Source of the DNA: Ceratobasidium sp. AG-K
Taxonomy: Eukaryota; Basidiomycota; Agaricomycetes; Cantharellales; Ceratobasidiaceae
Assembly: GCA_037039685.1 (NCBI GenBank)
Contig: JAWNGF010000007.1
Location: 806,001-870,000, forward strand
Length of the DNA: 64,000 nt
Direction of reading: 5' to 3'
Below are positions 44,250-55,647 of the stretch, in pieces; within the stretch, counting starts at the first letter, position 1; each line of letters begins with the position of its first letter. Position numbers and translations under genes: made by a program. The notes under the pieces were generated by a model. It was not told the DNA's origin. It searched no databases and saw only the letters and a program-made list of their open reading frames with translations.

Positions 44250-44619
44250 GTGTCCCACCCTAGACTGATAGTATTTTATGTATACCGGATTTCAATCCCA
44301 TTGTATGTGAATATCCAATGCCAATACTCTTAGCTTCATCCGAGTCTTCCCGAGGAGTTGAGAAGGAACAATTGACATATCGCATGTGCTGTCGCTTTCG
44401 TCCATTTGAGAAGTACTTGGGATTCCAGAGTTTGAACCTACGACGAATAGCAGTACGTTGACAGGAATTTGATGGGGAGGAGTTGACTGCCTGAACGCGC
44501 CGTATCTGCGCCAATGAAGCTTGGCCATCGAGCATCATTGTTTGGCACGCGATTGCGACGGTCCTCGGGGATGTCGCTTTCTCGACTCCCACCCCCTCTA
44601 CTCGTCTAGTGTTAGACGA
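44250..44619. other. spacer between F-box copy G and fragment H
   Basis: No supported gene. It may include badly decayed 5' sequence of fragment H, but no alignment could be made by eye. Confidence 0.35.
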
Positions 44620-45128
44620 TTTCCATGCTGCAAGCAACCTACTCAAACCTCTCACTGCGACGTTCCCCCGGTCAACAGCCGCTTGAACTGTCTTTAGGTT
44701 TATTCCCTCAGGACAACCCATTGCTGCCTACGCCCGAGTGCCAGCACAGGTATAGAGATTTCTTTTCCCGCTCAAACGTCACGTCACTCTATATGAGTGG
44801 CTCAAAGGCTATTCCTTGGGTACCTCAAATGTTTCACGTTCTCCCTCCCCGCTTACGATTTTTAACTCTGAACGGATTCGATAGCTGGTTAAGCCCTCGG
44901 CTACCCTTTCACGAGCCGGATGAACGGATACCTTCTCACTTTCACTTAGTCAGTATCGATTCCAGCATTATCGATTTAGTTGCATCCCAACAACTGACGC
45001 AACGGGTTGCGATTCGGAAGCTCGCATTTTTAGGTTGTACTTTCCTTTTGTATGGCCAAACTTTGCATCCAACGGCAATCGGACCTTATTTGTCTGCCAT
45101 TTGCTCCAACTTCTCCATACGTAACTAA
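44620..45128 (+). pseudogene. F-box-like fragment, copy H (C-terminal third)
   Basis: Encodes LSLRRSPGQQPLELSLGLF, RDFFSRSNVTSLYMSGSKAI, PWVPQMFHVLPP, SIDSSIIDL and IRKLAFLGCTF, ending in ICSNFSIRN. This matches copy G just upstream (DFFARSNLTSISISGSTAIP, YSSIIDFD, IRRLRFTGCTF, KNLIIRDSC). The F-box half is missing, so it is a truncated tandem duplicate. Confidence 0.72.
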
Positions 45129-46296
45129 ATTGCGCCCACCAATAACTGACAATGTTTTGTGTTCACTGCGGCTCAACGCTGTCTTGTACCCCAGTCTAAT
45201 ATAAATATTTTAACGTTTTATATCATCTATTGACAGAGTTGTAGGAGGACTATCGCATGTTGCATGCGCCAGTGCTTCGTCAAGCTGGAGAAATACAATG
45301 TCTTTGTGGGACAGTTGCGCAGGGAGTGGAAGCGTGCCGGAATCTCACCAGGAGGGTGCTACTGCTCGAATGCGTCGAAGTGGCTGCATCTTCGTTTATA
45401 ATACTGTGCAAACCTTGGATTTCCTGATTGTGAATATGAAGATATCAGTTCAATATGCTAATTGGTGGTTTCCATTTCTCGACCCCATCGTGTCTGCAAA
45501 CACAGTGAACCGTATTGTAACCAGTCAGCAAAGCTTTGCGAACACGAGATTTTGACCATGTTAAATGTTATTACGTGGCCAAACACTACTTTCGAAAGCC
45601 GAGGGGAAAGACTCTACGTACCCTGATTTTGAGACCAAGGGACGGAAGCCATAAAGCTCCCGAAGCTCACGCTTCAAATTATGATACTTGCATGCTCACT
45701 GTACCTTTTACGTGTTAGTAAGCGGTGATCTAGTTTTCGAGCTTATGTGTGAAAAGAGGTCTGTGATATCTCGTGGGAGCTGCCCTTGAAGTTGGTTCGA
45801 AGTCCCTGCATGGGGTGGCCACATGTATGCACAAGAAGCTTCGGTCAGAAGCGATGTCGAGGCCACCTCAGTCCGTTCTACCAATCCGGCCTTATGAACT
45901 CACCTTTTCTCAAGTCACGAAATCAAGTGAGAGTACGGATGCGGTGTTTGGCAAAGGATCTTAGGGTGTTTGGCGATATGTACACTTGTCCCATTGTTAT
46001 ATGTCCTCAAATAGGCACAGACTGTTTACGTAATGAAAGTGGCGACCACTCATCTCCCTTCCTTGGTCTGAGGCAGCCAATTTCTCCATCAATTCCCGCG
46101 AAGAACGTCCAGTATGGTAATATTGCAATTCATGTAGGTCAAAAGCTATGACATACGCAACTACGTATTTAAAAGCTTTTTGATGTGTTGGCCTGTCAGA
46201 CCCTCTCATCTCCCGTGCTTCTGCGCAAAGTTGTTACATACTCGGCTGTCTGAGGTGTACAGCCATTGCTTCTGAGAACGTGCGACAGTATCTAAA
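45129..46296. other. intergenic, no gene seen
   Basis: About 1.2 kb, AT-rich around 45190-45240. No supported reading frame. A B-box-like string near 45790 was checked and rejected as a tRNA. Confidence 0.45.
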
Positions 46297-46304
46297 TATA
46301 TAAG
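46297..46304 (+). promoter_or_regulatory. TATA box of the gene at 46397
   Basis: TATATAAG about 100 bp upstream of the start codon on the same strand. Confidence 0.5.
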
Positions 46305-46396
46305 GGTACGCCTGACTAGCCATTTCCCTCGTGGTTGCTCCTCCTACTTTGGCAACAAATTTGGGCTGGAGCCGAACGTCACACATCGTCTTGGGC

Positions 46397-47418
46397 ATGG
46401 TCCGCAGGTCACCACTCTCTCCCATTTCTCTCCACCGACGTCGCCCACGCCCGGCGACTCTCGATTTGTCCCAGTCGACTTGTACAACTGCAACGTCTGT
46501 GAAGGCTCAGGTCGATGCTACCCAAGTTATCCACATAACGAAGAACGGTCCATACATATTTCATGATGGACAGGAGGATGAACAAGCTCGAGCGTCCGCC
46601 GAGCTGGCACATGCTCAAGCCCTGTTCACTGCTTCACTTGAGAGCGACCCAATACCCTGCGTACGCGCACGGAGCCCGAGCGCATATAGGAGTGCCGGAA
46701 AGCCCTTACCGATGGAAGTGGAGGTGACTATTACCCAAGAGATTGAAGGGAGAGCGTCGCTCGAAAAGGCTGAAGAGTTCCGATTCCCACTCCCTACTGG
46801 CGGATACACGTTTCCTCCACCTGCGGTCGACGACTATCGGTTCCCGACACCGCTGGTCACTATGCCCCGACTCTCCATCGCCACGACTGAGGCTCCCAGG
46901 CGTATTAAACGATGCTTTCCAGTCCCTTGGCCTAGTGTCATGCGTGTACTACGAGCAAAGGGGCGCAGGAAGAGACCCACTTCCAGGCCATTGCCCGAGC
47001 CGCTAGGGTTTCACGAACGTGAGTTGCACACGTCTCCGGACTTCGAGGTCCAAGCTCACGTTTTCTCCACGTGTCTAGGGATTGCTCATGCAGACCACGA
47101 GTGGCGCCCTGCCAATTGGCCCTGTGCCCCCGATCGGGTTGAGGACAAAGGAAAAACTTGTCGGGGAGGCACAGCCCCAACCCCTTTTTCAGGGTGGCCA
47201 TGGCGATGAACCTGAATTGGTATTGGTTGCCTCTTCTCAACCGTTCTTCGCTCCGGTCGGGCTTCCGATACATCCCGCAGGCAAAACAGGCTGCACCTTT
47301 GTACTCGTCACCGCCAGAAGGGCAGGACCCTGTGCGGCGCTTCGGACTATGCGGGTCCGTGCACACATCATATTCTATGATAATTCCTTCTTTGGGTCTT
47401 ATGCCGGTTGCACAATAG
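46397..47418 (+). CDS. hypothetical protein, Pro-rich, intronless
   Basis: ATG at 46397 (MVRRSPLSPISLHRRRPRP). Visible stretches are VIHITKNGPYIFHDGQEDEQ, EVEVTITQEIEGRASLEKAE, FRFPLPTGGYTFPPPAVDDY, a basic block RAKGRRKRPTSRP, then GALPIGPVPPIGLRTKEKL and a C-terminus FGLCGSVHTSYSMIIPS. Reading through requires removing one G from each of two GGG runs near 47080 and 47258; both corrections restore a smooth protein to the stop at 47416. About 340 residues. No known domain, signal peptide or membrane helix recognised. Confidence 0.6.
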
Positions 47419-49883
47419 TTTTTACATATCCATCAGTCACTTCTTGCGTTCATTATCATATGTAGCATTATGTTTCATCAGTCCGATAGAGATCCTCTTG
47501 TGTATGCTTTCGTTTGTGCTTATTTGTTTCGTTCGTTCCCTTGTATTTATACACATGGTCACAATATTTACACCTACTTACAGCGAATTGCACAACGTAG
47601 GCTATCGACACTGAGTGAAGTGTTCCTAAAAAAGGGACTTCAGCTTTTCTGCGAGCGTGGTACGTTTCGAGACAATTCCTCTCCTATGCTTCCTCGTCGT
47701 GTTTCTTTGAAATTGAAAAATAAGCTCACCCCTAACCGGCTAATGTCAGAGGTTGCGGTAGTAGAAGATGTCTTCTCGGCCAAATCTGTCGGGTCTTGTG
47801 AGCGTCTGTTTGCTCGTGAAGGTTGACTCACCTAAAAGGCCCCAAATGATCATTAAAAATCATAGTGACTGCGCATTTACCTTGTGTGGTTTAAGGTACT
47901 TCAAGTAATATTGTTCCGATGAGTGAGGTCAGTACTCACCAGGGTTTATGAGCGTTGGCGTGTTCCTTGGCGGCTCGTACTGGCTCACGTATCGTAACCT
48001 GTAACTAGGACTCCTGACCTTTTCAGACAAGCTTGTGCTAGCTCGACTAAATTATTTAACCAAGTTAGCTGTAATAGTCAGTAACTTAGCTTAGGAGGTA
48101 GCTCCTGCGCTCAAACTACCGTTTGGGTGGTAACTGAACAAAACCTTCCCCATTTACTCCCACAAGGACTAAGTCGTACTGCTAGCATGTGGAATATCTG
48201 TTTTGTGTACCGACAATCTGCTTTCTCGGCCTTTCATGGGGTTTACATACGAACGCAGCGTGGTCCCATACCTCAATGGGTATTGCAAGTATCTGCCGCA
48301 AGTTTGAGAAAACGTACCTAGTTTTGCTCTAATTCTCTGGATTTACTAGGCTTGGTTCTCACTGGCCTATGGATAGAAATCTCGAAAGAGAGGTTTTGGG
48401 AAGGAGTGGCGAGATAGGTATGAACAAGAGCCCTTACGCATTCTTTGAGGGACTGGGACGGTTTCATCTCCAAACGGGTATGCGGGTTCGGGTACAACCT
48501 GCGTTCGGAAGGGTAACTGCATCATTATATATGGGTAATGCACATGGTGTTTATGTAACACGACGAGCCTTTCGGTAACGCGCTGGGCGAAGGAGCGTAG
48601 CCGAAGAAAACACTGGCAACAGGAAGGCCCATAAAGCACTCCTAAACCCCCATGAGATGCATTGATGACCAATCATCGACAGATGGAGTAAATTCCCTAT
48701 TTACTTGGTTCGAGACTAGGAGAAGCAAAATGGTTCTACAGTCTAGCATTATGTCTGACTAGGCTGTTGGGCGGAGCGCGGTCTCCAGTGGCTAGTAGAG
48801 TCAGCATCGCAATTACCAGGGTGAGTGCAATTTGTACATTGTGGTTATGTGTCTGCTCACATCTGCTTACTGCACCATCACCGCCGAATGTAGCCCTAGA
48901 AGCAATCCAGGGCACCGATCGGCGGTATCCGGGGCTGCCAATCGCATAGAGGCGGACGGGCTGTGGCTGCTCCACTTGGAAACGCCGGCCTCCAAAAAGC
49001 AATGACCGGGATTCAATAGACATCACCGGGTTTATTTCGGGGCGATCAACATTGCAAGGCAGTTGGATAACAATCATATCTCGACTTTAGTCCTATTGGG
49101 CTTGAGTTCCGTATTCTACTCAGGAGCGTTTCCCGTTTTGCCTGGCTGTCTCTGCAAAAGTAAGTTTGCTTTCGCACAACTTACCTCACGATATGTCTTT
49201 TTGATTGGTGCTGTATGCGCTGGGGATAGGCAGTATTGAACTGTATTGTGAATACATCTTGCTGCGTGGGGGACAGTAATGTTCGAAAAATAGGCGTTCA
49301 AAACAATCCATGAAATGATGACGTGAAAGAGGGCTTCTCAAGTTCTATTTTCTCATGTAACTTGTTGGCATTCTGTGGGATCCCAGATTGACGAGTTCGG
49401 CAATTGATAAGCTTGATGTCGACTCCGAGGGCCTCATATATTTCAGTTTTGTAAGTTTGTCGGTAGAGATAGCAATAAATGCGCGCTGGGGGCATCCATG
49501 AACACGAGAGAAGAGATTTGAAACGACACATAACCCTTGAGGGGGTTGTGGTTATTGAACGGTCGCCGAATTTAGTATATCTTTGAATTGAGTTTCGGCG
49601 AGTGCTACTTTCGGGGTCCCAGTGGCGAGCCGAGGGCCATGCTGTAAGCATGGCCGACGCCGGTGGCTGGTCTGGTTTCGGACAACCATCATTGGCCACG
49701 CTGTGCAGGAATCAAATTCGATAAAATGAATAGAGGTGAATGTGCAAGGGCATTTTAAGCCGGGCTCGAAGTTGAGTGTTCCGCCAACTCGACCCACGAC
49801 AAACCATTATTCTGTCCCTACATTTTACACTTGTCTTCGGCTAATTCGTCTCTTCCCTTGAAAACACTACGACTCGCCCAACT
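47419..49883. other. intergenic, no gene seen
   Basis: About 2.5 kb with only short overlapping frames. The last 250 bp carry CTGGTTTCGGACAACCATCA (near 49670), which recurs upstream of the dead paralogue at 53560-53600, so the promoter was duplicated together with that gene. Confidence 0.5.
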
Positions 49884-51733
49884 ATGCCCCTTCAAAACCT
49901 CACGTTTCGCTCGCGGATATCCAAAGAACGCGACGAGTACATCCGTGACTCGCTGTCGTCGCTCGCTATCAGTGACCGACTGTCCAGTTGGTCCCGCGAC
50001 CGCGACCCAAAGACCAAACCATTCGATCTTAAATTTCACAAGGAGTGGCGGCATCCCGACTGCAGGGTCATGCAATGGTACAACCTACTAGGCCCTTCAA
50101 CTCAGTTTACATCTATCGAGCATCGCACCACACTCGCGGCCCCGTTCTTCCACGAGTTCTTGCTTATTCATCTTACCGACGGATCCACCTGCCGACTCGA
50201 GCGAATGGGTGATGGGTCCCGAACAGATGCCGTTCGTACCGTAGGATGCGCCGCCCACGACATCATTCAGTGGTTTCACACAGGAGAATACTCGAAAAGC
50301 CCCATATCTCAGGAGCCTTCCGCACCCATAATCCACATTCAGCTCCCACGGCCATTTGATCTGCTAGACGTCCTGGCCATTTGCTATACCATGCAGAAAC
50401 ATTCTCGAACGTGTGTATACACTCTACAGCGCTACAACTGCTACTTTCTCTGCCTTATTGTACTCACTACTCTCACACGCTATGCCGAGGAATGGGATAA
50501 GCTTATCACGTCAGAAACCTGGCCGAAGCTAACAGAAAAGCTACTGGAGGACTTGCCACGCATGAAGCATCAGGATGCCACGGACCACTTTGGGATTGGT
50601 GTTTGCTCATTGCTTGAATTGGAGCATCCCGGCCTGATCAAGCTTGTATTAGACTCGCTTCGGAGGGAGCTTCTAGCCAATGCTCGTAGCATCGTCAAGT
50701 CGGGTATAGCCAATGTTCTATGGCACAAGAATCTCCAATTGGGCGTCAGAGGCTCGTTCTCAGAAGCAGTAGACGCTGCTACCGAGAGTATATTGGAAGA
50801 TGACAGCGAAAGTGCAGTCGCCTTGAACACACTTTTGAGCCCTGGGAACTATGAGCTCTACCCCGATACAGAGTTTAGAGACCCCCGGATTCAGAAGGCC
50901 ATGGCGGAGCAATATTTCGCCACACAGTTCAAGAGCCACAGACAAATATTTACACGCGCGTACGAGACCTACAAGATGCGAAAAGCTGAAGAAACTGGCC
51001 ACTCTCTGCGTGGTGTCAGAATAAAATCCTACATCACCGGGCCATTTGTCGGTTGGCGGATGTTCAGTGGGGAAGCGGGCTTGAGGAGCTCAGTGCCAGG
51101 CATGCGCGGTAATATAGGTACGCTCACATATGGTTAATTAAAAGTTGCAAACAATTGTCTCATGTGTTCTAAACAGGCATGCGCTTAAAGATGCGGTTTG
51201 CATTTGCTCAAATTTCCGCATCGTTGACGAGGGGTAGGTATACAGCCCTTGCGTTCCTAGATCCCGATTATGTGAGTTATACTCTCGAGCGAAACCAAGA
51301 ACTCGATGAGCTTGTGGAACTTTACGAGACGTATCGGTTGCCGGTTGTCGACACTCGCAACAAGGCGCTTCATATTATCCACCAGTGGATAGGGCAAGCA
51401 AAATGGGCGTCGAGTTTGAAGTTTGCCTTGTCTCGGCTACTTCTTGAAGCACTCTCGGATTCGGTTGGCTCAACCAAAATCACAGTTCTGGGGGTAAGCC
51501 TTTGTATTTTGGGCTCCCTTCTCGCTAACCAGTTTAAGTAGCCCGAAAAGGCATCATGGTCCGTCCTGGATATGCAAGCCCACATACAACGGCGTATTCA
51601 CGAACATGCTAAACGAGTAGATACGTATGGACTTTCTGCCGCTCCTCTGGTTGAGGGAGATATTGAGAAGACCATGAGTGAGGTATGGGAGTCGTTGCCG
51701 CAAGGCTTTGGTAGAGTCCAGGCTGCAAGCTAG
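49884..51733 (+). CDS. unknown-function family 1 protein (HEFL..YNCYFLC), intact copy
   Basis: Exons 49884-51117, 51177-51493, 51542-51733, about 580 residues, no stops or shifts. Blocks: SKERDEYIRDSLSSLA, FHKEWRHPDCRVMQWYN, SIEHRTTLAAPFFHEFLLIH, RMGDGSRTDAVR, AHDIIQWF, LLDVLAICYTM, YTLQRYNCYFLCLIVLTTLT, HFGIGVCSLLELEHPG and YELYPDTEFRDP. Exon 2 has YETYRLPVVDTRNKAL; exon 3 has QRRIHEHAKRVDTYGLSAAP. No name is known to me. The order His (HEFLLIHL), then Cys (YNCYFLC) with hydrophobic strands around them suggests a permuted papain-like fold (inference). Three copies in one window show active duplication. Confidence 0.8.
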
Positions 51734-52036
51734 CTGGACTACTATGGCATTTGGTTTGCTTGGGGCTCGTGCACGATTTCCCGTATTGCTTCATTACTCG
51801 GACGCATCGATTCCACCGCTATTCAAATTAGAGACAATCCGTTACTAGACTCTTTAGATCAAAACTCGATTGGACGCTGCAACTTTGCTGGGTTTGTTAA
51901 TGTATGCATGTTTACTTTGCATATAATTCTGAATCGATATTTGCACTTTTACCTTGGACTGCAAGCCATGTTTTCGCCCGCCACTTTTAATTTCAACGCA
52001 TATATCTTAAAATGTGACGAGCGGCCAAGCTCGTTC
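51734..52036. other. intergenic spacer before the LINE
   Basis: About 300 bp with no supported gene; ends at the LINE target duplication. Confidence 0.45.
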
Positions 52037-52047
52037 GTTACCCACTT

Positions 52048-53267
52048 TTTTTTTTTTTTTTGAATCGTGTATATAATTAAGTTGTGTCGAGGCATTGCCT
52101 TATGTACAAACTTCTGTAAGGATCTACGGGCAGAGCGAGAAGGGAAAAGGAGGACAGAGCAAAACAAGAGGGAGACTAAGCATGAGGGAAGGAGAGAAGG
52201 AACTGAAGACACACTAGATACTGAGGACAAAATATGTTAACTATCTAAGCGAGGATGCGAAACGGCCCGTGGCCTTGATAAAACCGAGAAGAATCCGGGT
52301 GCCCTCCGGCGACGAGAGGAGATAGCCGAGTGACAAATACTCCCGCCCCTTTGAGCCCAGATGCTCGTGTCGTTCCGCCCCTAAAGCTGGACAACGTGTG
52401 ATGAAATGTGTGACCGTTTCGGGCTCTGTGTTGCACAAAGAGCACATGTCGGTGTCTACGGTGTTGATACGATGCAGGTGGAACCCGAGGGCGACGTGTC
52501 CTGAGATCAGGCGGAAAAGGAGCGTGGCTCTCGAGCGATTAAGGCCGTCGACCATTCCAAAGTGGGACCTAGGATCCACCATGTGTAGTCTCCTTCTCAG
52601 CTTGGCTGCCGCCTTCGAGTTGGCCCATAGTCTGCCAGCCATTTTGCGGTTCGCCATGACGAAATCTTCGCGGAGTTTCTGCGGGTCCTTGAGGGGGGTG
52701 TAGGTCGAGAGGAAAGGGTGTATTCGGCTAGGGGGGTATGTCTTGCCACGCGTTGCAGCCTTCGCTTCTCGGTCGGCCTCATCGTTTCCGAAAATCCCTG
52801 CGTGTGCCGGGCACCAAGCTAGTCGGAGGCTGTGCCCTTTAAGCGATCGTCTGGCTCTCTGGAGCGTCTTTCGTGTGACTTTAAGCAGGAGGCCTGGGAC
52901 GGCCGTGCTCTCGCCCAGTATCGCCCTGATTGCCACTTGCGAGTCCGAGTACACTACCACCTCCTCTACCGGAGGGTCGCTCTCCACCAGGTGGAACGCG
53001 AGGAGCAGGGCTACGACCTCCGCCTCCAAAGCCGTACGCTCGCCCCCATCCGCCAGCCTGAAGCCAGCCTCCATTCTGCGTATGCCGTTCTCGAACAGGA
53101 CCGCCGCTGCTCCAATACCGTCTGTCCCTGCCGCTCCATCTGCGTGGATCGTGACCGGGGTGTTGTCCGTTCGTGTCGCTGCCTTGGCGTCTGTCTTGGC
53201 TGGGAAAGTGACCCCGCACCCTCGCGCCGCTCTTGCCAATTGTAGGGAGCGTTTCTCGATGTCTGCT
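52048..53267 (-). mobile_element. 5'-truncated LINE (non-LTR retrotransposon), about 1.2 kb
   Basis: Flanked by an 11-bp target duplication GTTACCCACTT (52037-52047 and 53268-53278). A run of T at 52046-52061 is the poly(A) tail on the minus strand, at the 3' end as expected for target-primed reverse transcription. Only the last part of the second open frame is present, and it is still open, so the insertion is recent. Confidence 0.9.
52241..53239 (-). CDS. C-terminal part of LINE ORF2: RNase H and zinc finger
   Basis: 332 codons. RNase H motifs: VTIHADGAAGTDGIGAAAVL (first Asp), ALEAEVVALLLAFHLV (Glu), VVVYSDSQVAIRAIL (Asp), and WCPAHAGIFGNDEADREAKA (His and last Asp). Downstream lie FRLISGHVALGFHLHRI and a C-x2-C-x8-H-x4-C finger (CSLCNTEPETVTHFITRCPA), the usual 3' arrangement in Tad/I-like LINEs. 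The start is artificial: the reading frame enters from the truncated 5' edge at 53267. Endonuclease and reverse transcriptase are missing, so the copy cannot move by itself. Confidence 0.92.
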   Translation of the reverse strand: MARAARGCGVTFPAKTDAKAATRTDNTPVTIHADGAAGTDGIGAAAVLFENGIRRMEAGFRLADGGERTALEAEVVALLLAFHLVESDPPVEEVVVYSDSQVAIRAILGESTAVPGLLLKVTRKTLQRARRSLKGHSLRLAWCPAHAGIFGNDEADREAKAATRGKTYPPSRIHPFLSTYTPLKDPQKLREDFVMANRKMAGRLWANSKAAAKLRRRLHMVDPRSHFGMVDGLNRSRATLLFRLISGHVALGFHLHRINTVDTDMCSLCNTEPETVTHFITRCPALGAERHEHLGSKGREYLSLGYLLSSPEGTRILLGFIKATGRFASSLR

Positions 53268-53278
53268 GTTACCCACTT

Positions 53279-53789
53279 AAAACTCGATATTGCACTGTTC
53301 TAGCTTCAAATTTGGGTTATGGTCGGTGGGCACGAATGAAGGCGCAACCCACAGCTTCTGAGCACTCCACCCTAAGTTTGTGCCCGAATTCGTTCTCAGC
53401 TGGTTCTAGGCTTGAGTTTGGGTGTAGGATAGATCTAAGTACTTACAGTATTTCCCGAAGCTCCGTCAACACCGTAAGATTCCAATAGTACAACGGTTGA
53501 TCATTTCCTCCGCTCGGGACCCACGGCGCCCCTTGTATGACGTAAGAAAGCTGGTGCCAGTGGGCCAACCTGGTTTGGACAACCATCATTGACCACACTG
53601 GTCAAGGGGTCGGGTCTGGCAGATGGGCCGGGATCAGATATCCTAGGAATCCTAAGCAGAACTTGCAGTCGTATATCATTCAGCCTCGCACTGACAAACC
53701 GTGTATTCCGCCAGAGATACAGTAAGTTGTAACCGCCTCTAGCTGATTAGACCTCATTCCTTACGTATACTTGTCCGACCTGCCCAAGT
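53279..53789. other. duplicated promoter region of the dead family 1 copy
   Basis: No gene. Contains CCTGGTTTGGACAACCATCA near 53568, shared with the upstream region of the intact copy at about 49670. Confidence 0.5.
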
Positions 53790-55647
53790 ATGCCACGCAG
53801 AGTACTCTCAACCCTATCATCCCGCTCGCAAAAATCCCGTGAACGCGACGAGCATATTCGTGACTCGCTGTCTTCACTCGCTCCCAGCGACCAATTATCC
53901 AGCCGGCCACGCGACAGTGATCAAGGGCTAAGCCATTTCCCCTCGAGCATCATCTAGAATGGCAGCATTCCGGCTGCAAAGTTATGGAATGGTATAAATT
54001 GACAACTCCACCGGCGCTGTTTAGGTCAATCGAACATCGCACCACACTCAAGGCCCCGTTCTTCCACGAGTTCTTGCTTGTTTGCCTCAGAGACGGATCC
54101 ATCTGCCGACTTGAACGAATGGGTGACGGATCGCGAGCAAATACCATCCGCTCTATAGGATGAACTGCCCACGATATAATTCAGTAGTTTCCTGCCGGAG
54201 CATACTCGAAAAGCTCTACGTCTCAGCAACCATCCGCGCTCATTGCACATGTCCAGTTTCCACGCTCTTTCGACCCGCTAGACGTCCTGGCCATTTGCTA
54301 TACCATGCAGTAGCATTCTCAAACGTGTGTATACACTCTACAGCGCTACAACTGCTACTTTCTCTGTCTTACTGTACTTGTTATCCTTACGCGGTGCGTC
54401 GGCGAATGGGAAAAGCCGATCGCATCGGAGACTTGGCCGCAGCTATTGGACGAGATGTTGGACGACGTGCCTCTCATGAAGCACCAGGATGCCCTGGACC
54501 AGTTTGGTATAGGCGTTTGTCTGCTCCTCGAGCCAGAACATCCTGGCACGGTTAGGCTTGTTCTGGAGTTGCTCCTATCTGGACTCCGATCCGATGCTTG
54601 GGAAAACGCCAAGTCTGAGATAGCCAATGCTCTGTGGCACAAGAACCTACAATCGAGTGTCAAAGAATCACTATCGGGACGGATTGACACAGCTGTTCAA
54701 AATACGCTGGAAAACGGCGATGCCTCAGTCGCCCTGAGCACACTTATTGGCACATGAAAGAATGGACTATACCCTGACACCGAGTTCAGTGATCCCCTTC
54801 TCCAGGGGATGGTGACAAACGTTTTTTTTTGTAACGGAATTCAAGAGCCAAAACGAAAGAATGGGGCGGACATACGAGACTTACAAAATGCGGCAGGCCG
54901 AGGAAAACGATCGTTTCTTGCTAGGTGTCAAGGTACCGTCGTATATTGCTGGATAATTTATTAGCTGGGGGCAATTTAGTTGGGGTGATAGTCTGAGAAA
55001 CTTGATTCCAGGCATGAATGGCAGAAAAAGTGAGCCCGTTTTCTTTCAACTTACTCACTAGGGAATCGCCTTACTGGCTTTGAGGCGGCTCTAAACTTAA
55101 GAGCGCGACTCGCATTCGGTCGGATATCCGCATCGCTGACGATAAGCAGATATCTGGCCTTTAGTCTATTGGACTTTGAGTTTGTCGATGCTATCCTGAA
55201 ACATGAGGAGGAACTTCTGGAGCTCTCGGACTTGTACGCGATTTTTCAGTTGCCGATTGTGGACACGCGTAGCAAAAACTTTGTCTACTTCATCGCCGGG
55301 TGAAGGACATGCACTGGGCAGCGACTTTGAAGTACTCCTTATCTCGGCTTCTCGTTGAGACACTTTCCGATTCAATTGGTTCAACTTCGGTTACAGTCCT
55401 AGTGATACATCCTCATGTGTCGATTTTGAGCACTTCTAACATAATTCCATAGCCCGAAAAGGTATCGTGAACCATTTATGATATGCAAGCCTACATCCAA
55501 CGACGCATACGGGGACACGCAGAACGAGTGGATACGTATGGTTTAGCTGCTGCTCCCCTCGTTCAGAGAGACATTGAGAGAGCGATGAGTGGGGCATGGG
55601 AGTCACTACCCCAGGGTTTTAGTCTACTCCAGTTAGAAGCTAGATAG
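53790..55647 (+). pseudogene. unknown-function family 1, dead copy
   Basis: Starts MPRRVLSTLSSRSQKSRERD and follows the intact copy through SIEHRTTLKAPFFHEFLLVC, MGDGSRANTIRS, YTLQRYNCYFLCLTV, DQFGIGVCLLLEPEHPGT, YPDTEFSDP and the exon 3 part QRRIRGHAERVDTYGLAAAP. Many lesions: a frameshift near 53950, TGA and TAG codons near 54161-54190 (in place of Cys and Trp), a TAG near 54311, a TGA near 54756, further shifts around a T-run at 54822, and a TGA near 55301. Unlike the homopolymer errors elsewhere, these are substitutions and mixed changes, so this is true decay. Confidence 0.88.

Noticed and set aside
44260..44721. 153-codon minus-strand frame
   Set aside because: Overlaps the plus-strand F-box fragment and has no recognisable content.
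45786..45805. GGTTCGAAGTCC, resembling the tRNA B box
   Set aside because: Flanking bases cannot form a T stem, and no A box or acceptor stem is found upstream.
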